DNA of 64,000 bases from Chinchilla lanigera (taxonomy: Eukaryota; Chordata; Mammalia; Rodentia; Chinchillidae), in contig NW_004955425.1 in the NCBI RefSeq assembly GCF_000276665.1, forward strand, positions 19,391,000 through 19,454,999, written 5' to 3'. Positions within the stretch are counted from its first letter, which is position 1; every line of letters starts with the position of its first letter. The notes under the pieces were generated by a model. That model saw only the letters and a program-made list of their open reading frames with translations. It ran no database searches and was not told the origin of the DNA. Below, piece after piece: positions 33,885 to 46,048 of this stretch. A program made the position numbers and the translations under genes.

Positions 33885-34629
33885 GTATCTCTGAAAGGAT
33901 GAACCGTTTACTCCAGAAAATTTTCATTCACTGCATTTTATACAAGTTACATAGCATAAATTGGTAAAGAGTAAGCATTTCTATCGTCCTGCAAAAAGAC
34001 AGGAGTACACAAGTTCAAGCATCTCTTTAGTAACTAACAGAGAATCAGTCTTGAATAATAATTTTAAGCACATCATAACAACATTTTAATGTGTTTTTGT
34101 TGAATATTAATGATTATTTTAAATCTATTGTAGCTAATCAGTCGTTATGATACAATTTTTATATTTTCATAATTATAGTTAGCTATGTTCTTAACTAAAC
34201 TTCTGTAATAAAATAATTGCCATATGTAATTATATGATATAAATTCTGTAAACATGTTGGAATAAATGCAGAAATGTATTTCAGAAGACATTTTCTTTTG
34301 TATTTCCAGTTGTCTATATTATTTAGTATTGATGTTAACAACTTTTTCAGTTTAAATTACTAGATATAAAGAAGACATCTTTATTCTGCAGAGAAAAATT
34401 GACTGTAATTCCCCATAGACATGATATATTATTGAACTATGCCTTAAGATGAACATTTGAGGAAAAAATGTGGTAATGTGCAATTTTTCTCAGGTTGAGG
34501 GAAAATAAATTTTTTTTTTTTTGCCCTTAGTACACGTGATTATTCACACATTAATTTCACTTTTAGCTACATGCATTCTTTGTTTTAGTAAACCTTGAAT
34601 GGCATCAATGTCAATATGCAATTATGGGA
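33883..34629. other. Unassigned very AT-rich non-coding sequence
   Basis: No gene or nameable repeat. T13 run at 34511-34523. Confidence 0.5.
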
Positions 34630-34664
34630 CTAGGAAAATTAAGAAATAAAATAAGTAGTAAAGG

Positions 34665-34800
34665 TCTTCTAAGGTACATCCACCTTCTTTTGCACATTGA
34701 GATAATGAGGTCCCAGGATTGTGAATGACTTCACTTGGTCACAAAACTGGTTTACACCAGACCGGGCTGAACCTCAGAACTCACACCTATCCAGGGCTTG
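34665..34800 (-). mobile_element. MIR SINE, antisense
   Basis: 'CATTGAGATAATGAGGTCCCAGGATTGTGAATGACTTCACTTGGTCACAAAAC' then 'CAGACCGGGCTGAACC' match antisense MIR 'GATGAGGAAACTGAGGCACAGAGAGGTTAAGTAACTTGCCCAAGGTCACAC...AGAGCCGGGATTCGAACC'. Confidence 0.65.
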
Positions 34801-35245
34801 TACCAAGAGGATATTCAGCATAGCACTTCAAATACCATGATTTAGTGATCTCTTTTTGTTTTTATGTTGCTCCCTTGCTTCTGATATTTTTGAACAAAGA
34901 AAGCCTAGAACAGTGAAGAGGATATAGTAAGAATTGCTCCACAGGCAGCTCTTTAAGAGCGTTAATATTTTTCAGTGTTTGACCATTTTATTTAGAAGTT
35001 TGTCTCCTAACCTTTCATAATGAGGACACAGTATAGGTTGACTTAGTGGCATCTCATTGAATAATTTATTAAAAACATTTATTAGATGTTTAAAACATTT
35101 ATTTCATTCAAATTTATAAAATATAAGAATGTGTTCCACAGAATATGCAAATGTTATATACATGTGAATACATTACCAGATTATTATAAATTTCCTAGTG
35201 TTCCCATCACAGGACTATTTGAATGATATCCAGCCATCTATCATC
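34801..35245. other. Unassigned AT-rich non-coding sequence
   Basis: Nothing recognised. Confidence 0.5.
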
Positions 35246-35418
35246 TGTAGTACTGGAGATTGAACCCAGGAAGTGTTAAGCTACATATCCAGATCTTTTA
35301 CTTATTAAGTTTTTTGATCCAGGGTTTCACTAAATTGCCTAGACATATCTCAAACTTGCAATCCTCCTGCCTCAGCCTCTCAACAAGCTGGGTCAACACG
35401 TGTGTACCACCAGACCCA
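35246..35418 (-). mobile_element. B1-ID composite SINE, minus strand
   Basis: Plus-strand order is a shortened antisense ID ('TAGTACTGGAGATTGAACCCAGG...TTAAGCTACATATCCAG'), a T-rich linker, then antisense B1 ('GATCCAGGGTTTCACTAAATTGCC...CAATCCTCCTGCCTCAGCCTCTCAACAAGCTGGG...GTGTGTACCACCAGACCC'). On the minus strand this is B1 followed by ID, the B1-dID arrangement. The frame 35260-35466 is a translation of it. Confidence 0.85.
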
Positions 35419-37216
35419 AAAGAGTTTTTATATACAGCAAAGTTATCTTTGTTCAAATATTTGTGAAAGAAAACAAAAAGAATGCTTAGAGGTAATAAAC
35501 TAACACTATCATATACATTTTCATTAACTGTAGTATGGACAGTTTCTCTTAACTTTATTTAAACCATCTATGTATTAGCTTTTGGTTATTAAGCAAAGTT
35601 CTAGGGTTTCTGGAGGTTCCATGTGATAATTTTTTTTTCTTTTGAATGAAGAATTCACAGAAAGCTAATAAGTCATTAATGCCAAGCTAGTGACAAGGCT
35701 GAGTACTTTAACTGTATACTGTTTTAGTGGAAAATAACGCTGTTACTCAGAGCCTTATGGAGAGCAGATAGAAAGACGGACAAACAGACTGAGCTCACTC
35801 AAACACTCATAGGTCATTTCTGCATCTATCTGGCTTTAGAGGATGAAAATACAGACCAGAGAGAACTCAGAACGCCTTCATTTCTATTCTCTGTGAGACA
35901 GGTACCTGCTCCAGCTAACAGTGGAGTGTAAAATAGATCCTATGTCTAAGTTCAGGCTTTGCCATGCCATGACTGGGAACTCATTAATAGTTATTAATGA
36001 GCAAAATAAATAAAATCTCTGAACATTCAAAATCATTTTCCTGCATCTCTTTGATTCAGTATTTTTCAGTGTGGAAATGTGCATTTACATTTCAAAAGGA
36101 GACCTATCATTCTCATTCTGTCCACATTTCCGCCACACATTAATTCCTCCCTGTTGGACATCAGGCAAAGGTGATCCAAAAAAGTCTTTTAACCTGGAAC
36201 TATGTAATGCCAGATAGTTTGATGTATTATATTTGAAGATTTTTAATGTTTGTAATATATGTCCTTTAAATCAGAATACTCACTGAAGATATTGAGTATT
36301 TATAATAATAATAATTATCATAGAAGCCATCATTAATAGGCAACCCTAATAACACTGATGCAGTCAGAGGCCCTATCTTCAACAAACTTATTATGAACAT
36401 AAGAGAGATGAAATGGTACACAAACAGCCAACACAGAGGCATGGGATGCTGAAAACATTTTTTAAATGATGGAGCTAAAGAGCACATACAAGTTCTTTGT
36501 GCTTGGAAAAATGAAATAACCTATTTCCTGGGAGAGACGAAACATATAGTGGGTTTTAAGTATGGGACAAAATGGAGTTTCAGAAATTGCTGGTAAAAGT
36601 CAGCTGGACATGATAGCAGTGTTGCTATATTTTTAAGAATATCTAGAATTCCAGCTTGACATATAACAAACTCTGACTCTTTAAATAGTGTCAATTAAAT
36701 CATTTGAAAAAAATCAAATTTTGTGTTAGACAAAGGAAGCAATGTGCAATTACAGTCTAGCTGACTTTTTCTTTGTCATGTTCTCAAACACTGGATCAGA
36801 GGTAAGAAAGTCAGAAGGGTTGAAGGAGCTAGATGGCTATGATGAGACTAATTACAATTAAAGTAGTGTTTAGAAGATGAGTGAGGGAGGTCACCAGTGG
36901 AGAGAATAAAGCGGATCAGACTGGAGACAGTTTTGGACATGAATTTCCATTCCCATTTCCTTTTATTCTGCAGGAAGACAGGGAAAGAATACGATGGAGA
37001 GAGATGTGATTGATTGAAAGTGCATCATCTAAATAAAGTTCAACTTTCTTTGCATTGGAATTAATACTACTTGTCAATTTTAATTGCTAAATGTAATTCA
37101 AGGCATCCTCAAAATTTTTGAAGTCGCAAGGAAAACACTTCACAACTCAAAAAATCTCAAAGCAATGTAGCTGTCAGTATTTTTTTTGTGTGTGTAATTT
37201 ACACAAGAAGTTCATC
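35419..37216. other. Unassigned AT-rich non-coding sequence
   Basis: A short (AAT)n-like stretch lies at 36299-36316. 36790-37010 may be an old LINE relic. No genes seen. Confidence 0.45.
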
Positions 37217-37225
37217 ATGGAATGT

Positions 37226-37260
<35 letters not shown>

Positions 37261-37360
37261 GTTTTTCTCCGGTACCAGGAACTGAACTCACTACCTTGCG
37301 CTTGTCACGCAGGTGCTTTGCCGCTGAGCTAAATCCCCAGCCCCTATGGAATGTTGATTT
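37217..37360 (-). mobile_element. Young ID-type SINE with target duplication, minus strand
   Basis: Minus-strand body: GGGGCTGGGGATTTAGCTCAGCGGCAAAG...GAGTTCAGTTCCTGGTACCGGAGAAAAACC with a long A tail (T run from about 37229 to 37259). A perfect 15-bp duplication ATGGAATGTTGATTT lies at 37217-37231 and 37346-37360. It is very close to the copy at 28.1 kb, including the GGTACCGGAGAAAAACC 3' end, so both come from one young subfamily. The frame 37188-37427 is spurious. Confidence 0.96.
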
Positions 37361-38102
37361 AAAATCCACCAAGACTGTACTATTTTACAACACCAGATTC
37401 ACCTCTAAAATATTACTATCTAGTTAACAGAAAGGATTTAAATTCTTTTACTAGGATCTGCCATGGCAATATTCCAAGTAAACAGTGTGCCACCTAACTT
37501 GGTGAAGCAATGAGGCCGGATTTCAGCGGGGAATATTTTTTAACTTGATTTTATGAACATTTGGTGTCTCCTATAAACTGGCATTCCAGTTTGTAAGAGA
37601 TACATTATGCAACTTAGGAAATTAGTAACAAACTACTTCTGATCTAGTCATTATTACTGTATCTTATTCTCTCTTCAGATCTGCAAAAACACAATACTGT
37701 AGTAAAATGTACTAATGGGCATTTTGTTACTGCTTCCAATGGACAATATTTTATTGTAATGTGAAATTTACTGCAAAACTTGAGAATTTACGGTACCATA
37801 CATTTTCCTACACAATCCAATGCAATTCAATTTTCCTTGTCCCAGGAGAAAAACAAATAAAGGCACAATATATTGCAAATATATTTACTTGGGCTCTAAA
37901 GTTTCTCATTTATTAAATATCCAGTCAAATGCAGTGTCACCACAAGAGTTGTAAATCGATTTCATATTCTTCAGTGAAAAATTGAATAGTTTTCCTTCTT
38001 TATAGTATTGAGGAATACCCCAAGCCTTAGGTGTGGCTTTTCTCCTCAGTTTAATTTTAGTATTGTCCTTCTTTGCGGAGTTCTGGTTGTTGCTCCACAC
38101 AC
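37361..38102. other. Unassigned AT-rich non-coding sequence
   Basis: Includes the main part of a 75-codon minus-strand frame (37906-38133) that has no recognised domain, begins at TTG and has a stop just upstream. It may contain a degraded LTR ending near 38100. Confidence 0.35.
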
Positions 38103-38116
38103 TGGTGCCGAAACCC
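38103..38116 (+). promoter_or_regulatory. Possible retroviral primer-binding site (tRNA-Phe type)
   Basis: TGGTGCCGAAACCC is an exact 14-base complement of the 3' end of mammalian tRNA-Phe (…GGGTTTCGGCACCA). It sits one base after a CACA that could be an LTR end. The LTR upstream and gag downstream are not recognisable, so this is suggestive only. Confidence 0.3.
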
Positions 38117-39898
38117 CACTTCCAAGGTGGCAAGCATAGAAGAATTCATCCCCATATACCATTCCACTTTTTTTCAGTTGCCACACACCTGCTTATGCTT
38201 TTGATTTTAACTCTCTTTGACCATAGGTTAGTTCCTCTATCTAACTGAAATGACTAAATCATAAGTATTTCCACTTGGGATACCCTCATCAATAACTGAG
38301 GCATGTCCACCGAACTAATCCCTACCGTAAAAACTCAAAGGAAACCAGAATGCACAGGTGATATACATCACAGAATGAAAACAGAAGCTGCTGATTTCCC
38401 ACATTTTAATAAAACCATCCTGAAATATATATTAGAAGCAGGCTTTGGTTTGTTTTGCTTTGATGGCTTCATTCATATGTTTGTTTACCTTTTTACTCTG
38501 ACAGCCAGACTACTCTTATAAAATCTTGGACACAAAGCACAGAGCCACAGTGAGAAACCCCCAGAACAGCAGATCCTCCTTGACTGATAGTCAAACACCA
38601 AGAGAGACTCATCACATAAACTGCATTCCTTAGTTTCAGGGATATATTCAGCAATATACTTTTTTTCATGTTAGTTCATAACAAATTTGAAACAACCATA
38701 TGCCACCAAAACTTTTACTTGATATTTTGTATTTTTAAAAACCTTCAAATATATAGAAAACTCAAATCAATGAGTAAAAGAAAGATATCAACCAAAATTT
38801 ACTCTCTAGGTTGAGAAATTTCCAAACATTCTAGGAAACCCAAAAGATTTTTATCCCTCTACTGAGCTACATTACAGAAAAGAGACATAACACTCATACT
38901 CTACCTTCTGTCTTGCTATTTAGTATATCAGACAGGGCCATGTGTTTTGCAGGCTCAGACAGAAGCATAGGAAAACACTCCATATATTCGCTTTATAATC
39001 ACATAAATATACAAAAAACTACTTGAATTTTTGGCTTTTCAGTGAATCTTTTAGCAACACAATTCAGAAAGTGTTTTAAGAATAACCAAAGAGAAATCAC
39101 TATTACATCTGAACAAATAAAAGAGTATAGTACAGTGTTTTTTCAAAAATAACACGGTAATTTAACACTTTGCCAATTATTTTATTATAATCATTCTAAA
39201 ATATATTATGTAGTTCATTTTGCCTGTTAGATTCTTTAATAAAACAAGATACAATTAAGCATTTAGAGAAAATTTATAAAAAAGAAAGAGAAGTAAAGCA
39301 ATGCCTTTCTGATTTAATGATTTGTCTATGCTATTTAGTGAATTATTAGGTAAAATACACCACAAATCTACTATACTATGGAAAAAGTACTAAGAAGCAC
39401 TTTCTGTACAAATTAAGGATAAGCAACAAGTTTCAAACAGACTTTCCATTCTCAATTTTATACATACAGTTCACAGATTTACAAATAAAAAGTGAATAAG
39501 TCTTCCTGATATTTTAATTAGCTTCAGGTACTCTTAGAATATTTAATCTCCTGACGTTTGAGAAACATGAATGGTGAAAGAAAAATGTGCTTTGAAGGAA
39601 CTTTTATTACAAAGTCTTGTTCTGTATTATCTTGGTTTGGTTCTAGGGAGAATGGTTTATTTCTACATTCTCATCCATCAATCTGCCCTTAATGGTCTTA
39701 CTGTACTATCATGTACTATATATAGAGAGCTAACAAAGAAACTGTTGAATCACTAGGGTCATTTAAATTGATAACATTGCTTGTTGCTTTTACATGTGAA
39801 ATATTTTTATTTAAAAACTAAAATTGCTACAACTTTGGAAATCACTACAAGACATTTGGATTCTAAAAAGAACACATTTTATTTAAAAATATATCAAA
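38117..39898. other. Unassigned AT-rich non-coding sequence
   Basis: No coding, RNA or nameable repeat signal. Confidence 0.5.
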
Positions 39899-40051
39899 TG
39901 TTGGGCATGGTGGCACATGCCTGTAAATCTCAGCACTTGAGAGGCTGAGGCAGAGAATTGCTGTGAGTTTGAGACCAGCCTGTGTGTTGCATAGTGAGTT
40001 CAAGGCCATCCTGAACTGCATAGGGAGACCTTGACCCCCAAAAATAATACA
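39899..40051 (+). mobile_element. B1 SINE, plus strand
   Basis: 'TTGGGCATGGTGGCACATGCCTGTAAATCTCAGCACTTGAGAGGCTGAGG' is the 7SL-derived start, with B1 A and B box regions. An internal near-repeat of about 30 bp is visible (TGAGTTTGAGACCAGCCTG...GCATAG, then TGAGTTCAAGGCCATCCTG...GCATAG), the duplication characteristic of mature B1. It ends in an A-rich tail. The 134-codon minus frame 39863-40267 crosses it and is spurious. Confidence 0.92.
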
Positions 40052-41184
40052 TACATATATATATATTGCAATATGCATATCAATACTACTTATAGAATTT
40101 AAATAGTGGGTGTGTAACTCTTTCAGACCACTATCTTGATTTTTTAAAAAATAAATAAACATGGTAGTCTCACAAGACAAATAGAAATATTCTGGAAAAC
40201 TAAAGTGTCTCTCTAAGAAATAAATAGAATAGGATAAAACATATATAAGACAATGCCATATCTTCATTCTCTGAGTAGAATATTGGTAAGCTAAAGTCTA
40301 TTTAATCAAGCATAAAAAGTCAAAATGCTGCTATCAGGGAAATAAACACAATTTCTTTTTTTTCCAAAACTCTATTTACTTGAGTCTTCCAGTAAAAACT
40401 TGCAATTTTCTCCTTAAAAATAATTGTAGCTTTTTTTTTTTTTTTTAAGGAGAAAAGAACGAACACAAAGACAAAAACAGAACAACACAAAAACAATAGA
40501 AATGACACAAAATTCCAAAAAAAGATAATAGGAAATTAACAGTGGCTGTTGTATTACATAGTGTTATCTTCAAAGTAGTTGCTCAGATTACCAGATTTTT
40601 AACAAGTATCTTCACTATAATAAATTTTGTCACTTAACTGCAGTATCATGATATTCTTTTCAACTGGAAATGCCAGTCTCCATGAAAGAAAGATATGCCA
40701 TAATAAACTTCTGAATAATTGTACTTTTAAAATGTGTCCTATCAAAAGAATAAATGGACAAAACTTTCTATGAAAATTTAGAAACCAAAAGGACAAATCA
40801 ATAAAATGAAGTAAATAGGTTTTCAATGGCACACATGCATTGCTTTGGAACCTTCACTCGAACAACTATTGAGTGATGAATAAGAGAACTCACCCATAAC
40901 CAGCATTTATTGGGGAATCTATAATAATCATAAATGCCAGAGATTTGCCTATGTGACTATAACATCACTTTATATTATAAATTTCATGCAAATATTTCTG
41001 ACTCAGTTGAACGAGTCTTTACCTTCATTGAAAAGATATTCAGATCAATAAATTTTGCACACACTATATTTGCACACACTATTCCAGCAATGCACAAGTG
41101 CAAATGGCATTATATTCACAACTGAAGCAAGGTCATCCAACTAAATGTTAAATAATTTTAAAACAGAAGCTTTCTTTGATATTC
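40052..41184. other. Unassigned AT-rich non-coding sequence
   Basis: Contains a 15-bp tandem duplication (TTTGCACACACTATA) at 41054-41083 and a T run near 40432-40446. No genes seen. Confidence 0.5.
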
Positions 41185-41395
41185 ATTTTTTGTGGAGTGC
41201 TACAGATCAAACCCTGGGTCATGTGCAAGCTAGGCAAGCACTCTACCACTGAGCCCAATTGCTAGGTCATTTTTTTTTTCAATTTTATTTTGAGTCAGAG
41301 TCTAGCTAAATTGCCCAAGCCAGCCTCAGACATCCAATCCTGCAGGCTCAGCCTCTGATTAGTGGGAATTTGAGGCTTGGGGCACTATGCCCATC
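41185..41395 (-). mobile_element. B1-ID composite SINE, minus strand
   Basis: Antisense ID ('GTGGAGTGCTACAGATCAAACCCTGGG...CTAGGCAAGCACTCTACCACTGAGCCCAATTGCTAGG') is followed by a T-rich linker and antisense B1 ('TTTTGAGTCAGAGTCTAGCTAAATTGCCCAAGCCAGCCTC...GGCTCAGCCTCTGATTAGTGGGAATTTGAGGC'). On its own strand the order is B1 then ID. Confidence 0.88.
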
Positions 41396-41539
41396 CTTCT
41401 CTAGCACACTTGTTAAATGTCTACCCACCTGAGAGCTAAAGACCCACTTACACACCCAATCTTAATCCATTTATTTTGGGGAGCAGTTTCTTATTTTGCT
41501 CTTCCAATGAATTTTCTTATTTAATCCATGATGTCATTG

Positions 41540-41660
41540 ACATTAATCATACTTTATATTTGAGGAAGTAACTCAGACATTTAAAAACTGTTCTAATTCA
41601 CACAGCTATTAATTATAAACATCAGACCTGGCATTAAGCTCTTTCTCATTCCAGAACTCA
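41540..41660 (-). mobile_element. MIR SINE, antisense
   Basis: 'TTTGAGGAAGTAACTCAGACATTTAAAAACTGTTCTAATTCACACAGCTATTAATTA' and 'CAGACCTGGCATTAAGCTCTTTC' match the antisense MIR core and 5' part. Confidence 0.6.
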
Positions 41661-42872
41661 TGTTCTTCATCCTTATTTCATATTCTCTACTGAGATTATG
41701 AAATTTAAGACTTCTCTTGTTCTTTTTTTTCAATCCTCTTTTTCCCTCCACACTTGCTTACACCGTAGCCAGCGGTGCAGATATAGCTTTCAGTATGTCT
41801 CCTTTTCTGCGCTTTCCTCTTGCTTACCCCAGTCAGACAGGCAAGTGCCAATTCTTAAAGAAAAAGTCAAAATTCTAACTTCTTGAAGTCTCAGCTATGG
41901 AAAGTGCAACCTCTACATTGGATTTTTGCTTCCCTTGTCCCATTCTCTGTGTGTGTAATTTCTCTCCCTTCTCAAGGACTTCTTGATGGAAGGATGAATG
42001 AGTCTAGATCCTCCGAGAAAATGTCAAAACAAGATTAGACATGCAAGGCTTTTCAGCAGGGTAGGAATGGTGAGAGAGCTGTCAGATGCAAGTCTGACAT
42101 AAAGATAGAAAGGAAAGGGTGGAAGACTCCTAGACTGCAGTCTAAAGATTTAATGAGGCCATCGAGGAATTCTCAAGCCGAAGTCAGCCAATGAGGTCCA
42201 TGCATGCCAGCAACAGCTGGACCTTGGAATACGTACTGTTCTCAGTCACTTTCCGGGAGCAGTCCTTGGAGAGTATCACCAAGACACTAATGTCAGGGTG
42301 GATTCCAGAACACAGCAGGTAGAAAACCTAGCCAATTACACAGCCCATAATTGGAAGATGTGTATAGTCACAGAGCTGCAAAAAGTGACAATTCCCAACT
42401 AGGCCATTACAAGCGTGGTCACATTAGGAATGTTACTGAATCTCTGAATAATTTTGTAAGAACAAAACTGTGTTAGAAAATAAATTTAATAAAATATATA
42501 TATAAGCACGTACAGAAGGGCCCAATAAAATATTAACCATTTGTATCTTCTCTAATATCAATTTGGTTACCTGCACAGAGTATGTACTTATTAATATTTT
42601 CACAATTACTTTATGTACATATGTATAGATGAATGTACATGTAAGTAAAAGCTTCTACCAACACACACATTGAGAGAACTTTGTTTCCACATTCAGAAGT
42701 TTAAAAATATTTCTACCAAATTTCATGGTTTATCTTTAAACCAAATTCATCCTAGTCTGTACTAATCTATACCATCTGCTTTACTTACAACCAAAAAAAA
42801 GTAATTTCTACGAGTGAAGGTGCTAGACTGATACAATTCTTTATCTTCAGCATTCGTTTATGTAGAGATTCA
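41661..42872. other. Unassigned non-coding sequence
   Basis: 42000-42420 is somewhat less AT-rich and may be an unrecognised old repeat. Nothing named. Confidence 0.4.
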
Positions 42873-43290
42873 CTCAGTCAGTATGTGATACTCTGTTCCA
42901 GGCCTGGTGCCAAAAAGTAAAAACAGACAGGACTGCTGCCTTCGTCCGGCTCACGTTCTAGTAGAGGAAACAGGAACCAAGCGTCACAGAACCAAACGTC
43001 AAACTGCAGCTGCCAAAGTGCTGGAAGGGACAAACAAACACGGCATGTAAGAGAGCCCAGCGTAAGTAGCTTGGATGTAGCTGGGAGGTCTGCAAAGCTC
43101 TCTGGAAGATGAAGGAAGGCTCTTAGGAAGTAATGTGGCAGGGATCCCTCAAGCTGCAAGTGTTCTGGAGCACTGGGCTGCACAGTACTGCATCGGAGTG
43201 GGAAGAAGCTGCTGAGAAGTTTCGCACGGGGACTGAGATGGAGAGGAGCAGGGTGAGCAGGCGCGGAAGTAGGAAACCCTGCAAACACGA
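42873..43290 (+). mobile_element. Ancient L1M-type LINE 3' UTR fragment
   Basis: 'CACTCAGTCAGTATGTGATACTCTGTTCCAGGCCTGGTGCC', 'ACAGACAGGACTGCTGCCTTCGTCCGGCTCACGTTCTAGTAGAGGAAACAGG' and later 'GGAAGGCTCTTAGGAAGTAATGTGGC' match the 'GTGCCAGGCACTGTGC...AACAGACAAGGTCCCTGCCCTCGTGGAGCTTACATTCTAGTGGGGGAGACAGA' consensus. The longest frame of the window (156 codons, 42878-43348, minus) is simply its antisense; no protein family is recognisable in it. Confidence 0.6.
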
Positions 43291-44375
43291 GGGTTGAATA
43301 AAGACCCCAAAGAGCTACAGCTGGGAAATAGACCCACGTTCTATCCACAGACTTTCAGTAACACTTACTGAGTTACTACTATCCGTGTTACATTTGCTTT
43401 TAGTTGTTGCTGAAAAGAGAAAGGGGAAGAGTAGCAGAGACATAACAAGGGGAAATGTCAGCCAACACATCGCAAATCTCCCGGTGTTATCCAAACGGCA
43501 TTAGCAACGTCATCCAGACTATGAGACGAGGTTACTTTGCTCTTGCTGAGTCTGTCTGTCCAACATCTGGTTTAATCATTAAACTACATGGAATATAGTC
43601 ACTCAGCAACATGACAACAGAATAGCAGGCTTTAAAATAATAGAATTGGGCAACCTGTTAATCCCATCTCACACAGGAGAAGATTAAAATGGCATTTGGT
43701 CCATGAATGTTGAGATATTCTCATTAGTATCCTATTTCAGGGCCTCAAGCAGAACATGGGAGTAATGCAATTATTTGGGAGAAAGAGTCATAAAAAGAAG
43801 CAATCAACCCCTGGCTCAGAGACCATTGCTAAGCTACCCTATGGATCAGACCAGTCCTTAGAGTATAAAGCCACTGTCAGAGTTTTATGTACAGTATATA
43901 CCTTTGCTGATCTCGGTGTCCTGTGCCTGCAGACTTGTGTTTTGTGGCCCACTGGCCCATGTGCTAACTCCCCAAAGGTTGTATCCAATAGGCTCAAGCC
44001 ATGTTTAAGACAAAATCAGACTGTGCCTTCAGTCTCTTAAAGGAGCAGCATTTCTGGATAATATATGTAATGGCTACCAGCCTTCTTAGAGAAGAGCAAT
44101 GCAGTATTCTCCTATTTTCATTACTGTTATGGCTTCAGGGAAAGAGCCAGATAGGTGGTAAGACGGGCCACAGAGTAGCTGCCGTGTGCATTCCTAAGAA
44201 CTGTACTCTGAGAACTGGAATAGAAAATAAAACTTAAACGAGTAAAACTTAAAACTAAGCATGTTAGGCTAAATATTGAAACAAAAATGCTAGTCAGATC
44301 ACAGAATTTTCTAAAAAACTAACTAAAATTGAGATAAAGACCTTTCAGAAAAATACTTTGTTTAATTTTATTTCC
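43291..44375. other. Unassigned non-coding sequence
   Basis: Overlapping frames 43756-44040 and 44001-44237 (+) without recognisable domains. No named repeat. Confidence 0.4.
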
Positions 44376-44487
44376 AAGACCTAGTAAAGGGTGAGAGATG
44401 TAGCTCAGCGGCATAAGCCCTTGCCTGGCAAGCCTGAGGTCATGAGTTCAACTCCTGGCACCAAAAGAAAAAAAAAGACCCAGTAAA
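44376..44487 (+). mobile_element. ID-type SINE with target duplication, plus strand
   Basis: The body at 44389-44474 has GTGAGAGATGTAGCTCAGCGGCATAAGCC...TTGCCTGGCAAG...GAGTTCAACTCCTGGCACC and a short A tail. The target duplication AAGACCTAGTAAA / AAGACCCAGTAAA (12 of 13) lies at 44376-44388 and 44475-44487. Confidence 0.93.
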
Positions 44488-45941
44488 ACAGATGTGGTCT
44501 AGGTATTACACAGTAATTGTAAGAGTTATTATTTCATTTTAAAATGTCCCTGTTCATATAATATGTAATCCTTATTTAATTTCATCCTTCCAATAATGCA
44601 TTAGCATGACCTTTTTCAAGGATATAATATGGGTATATTCTTATATACATTTACATCCACGCAAGCCACATTTTAGGAAATGTTCTTCAACACATCTGTA
44701 GCCATGATTGAAATCTAGGCTCTACTGAGAATTGAAAAAAATATAGAGAGAGTAATCCTAAATTCATCCCTAAACATTCCCTAAGTGTTTAAACTTAGCG
44801 AATCAAGAAGACCATAGTTGTTAACATGCAAGAAGAAATAAAATAAAGTCAAGAGAATGAAATGAATAGAAAGAAGATGGAAAATGAAAAAGACAATGAA
44901 AAAAAGTTACCAGGCCAGATTAGCAGGAAATAAAAAATTTACAGGCAGGTGTCCTGAGATACCTGAACCTGAAGATCTACTCTTACTGGGTTCTTTTCAT
45001 AACCCTGTAACTTCCCCGGAATGGTTTTGTTTCGTTCTTTTAAAGACTACAGTGAGGTGTCTTGGCGGCCTTGCAGGCATGATTCACAAGGCACTCTGTT
45101 CTTTGCTCTTGCTCTGAAGATGCTCAGCATGAAGAAATGGACTGGTCCAGCTGATCTACTTGCCTTGGCGTCACCTTGAACCTACTTCTCTCTTTCCTGC
45201 TCCCACTTTCTCACTGGCCATCCTGCTTGGTAACACATCCTTCTGCTAGTCCCTCTTGACCTACACTCCGGACAACAGCACCAACCCTAGGAATCCTAAC
45301 GAGATGGAGCAGTGCACGGTGGGGATATACAGAGGAAGATGCAGTTAGCGTCTCTTGTTCTCTGCACAGTAAGCGCATTTTCACTTGAATTATGTTTCAT
45401 CGACATGGACAGGGCCCGGTGAACCCCAGGGCCTGCTCTGTAACTTTCCACTGCTGCCTGTCATTACTCCCCCATGAACTTCCCCCTCTCAGTCCTTGCC
45501 CTGGAGCCAGAGCTCCTGGAATAGTGGGGAGAGAGGCGCCTGATAAGATCCTCTCATCCCTTAGCTCTGAAAAGAATACCTGCACTGTTCCTAGGGGAGC
45601 AAATAGAATCTTTCTTACAAAACACATCCTGCTTTTCTATTTTAGGCCTCATGACCATTAATTCAGTTTAGAATGACTTCTTTTTATTCTATATTCTTGA
45701 CTTGATCTGAAAAAATTAGGAGCTCCAAACTTGGGTAAGTAATCTTAGATTCCATCAACAAAATATAAGAAAATGGATTTTACTTTTACACCCAAATGTG
45801 ACCCAGAGACTAAAAAAGTTCATGTATAATCCATATTGGGATAAAAGTTTTGAAATTTCAAGTTTAAAGGCCCAATTAAGTGTCTGATGCTTTAGATAAT
45901 TTCCCGACTACAGAAATTACTAGATTCAATAGTGGACAAAG
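44488..45941. other. Unassigned non-coding sequence, less AT-rich at 45100-45600
   Basis: Frames lie on opposite strands of the same interval (45392-45661 + and 45397-45627 -), which is what GC-richer non-coding DNA produces. No domain, no clear exon boundary set, no named repeat. Confidence 0.4.
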
Positions 45942-46048
45942 AAAATGTCAGAGGGCCCGTGTAGCTCAGCTGCACAGTGCCTGCCTCAGAAGCACAAGAT
46001 CCTGAGTTTGATTCCTGCTACAAAAAAAGAAAGAAAAAAAAAATGTCA
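45942..46048 (+). mobile_element. ID-type SINE with short target duplication, plus strand
   Basis: The body at 45951-46039 reads GGGCCCGTGTAGCTCAGCTGCACAG...CTGCCTCAGAAGCACAAGATCCTGAGTTTGATTCCTGCTAC plus an A-rich tail. AAAATGTCA is found on both sides (45942-45950, 46040-46048). Confidence 0.9.

Noticed and set aside
37906..38133. 75-codon minus frame that looked protein-like by eye
   Set aside because: It begins at TTG with a stop just upstream, no splice acceptor with a pyrimidine tract precedes it, and I could not match it to any family.
39863..40267. 134-codon minus frame
   Set aside because: Reads antisense through a B1 SINE.
42878..43348. 156-codon minus-strand frame, longest in the window
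   Set aside because: Most of it is antisense to an ancient L1M-type 3' UTR relic. No domain, and composition like random GC-richer sequence.
45392..45661. Possible exon pair of overlapping frames on both strands
   Set aside because: Opposite-strand frames over the same bases in a GC-richer patch, without domains or dependable splice sites.
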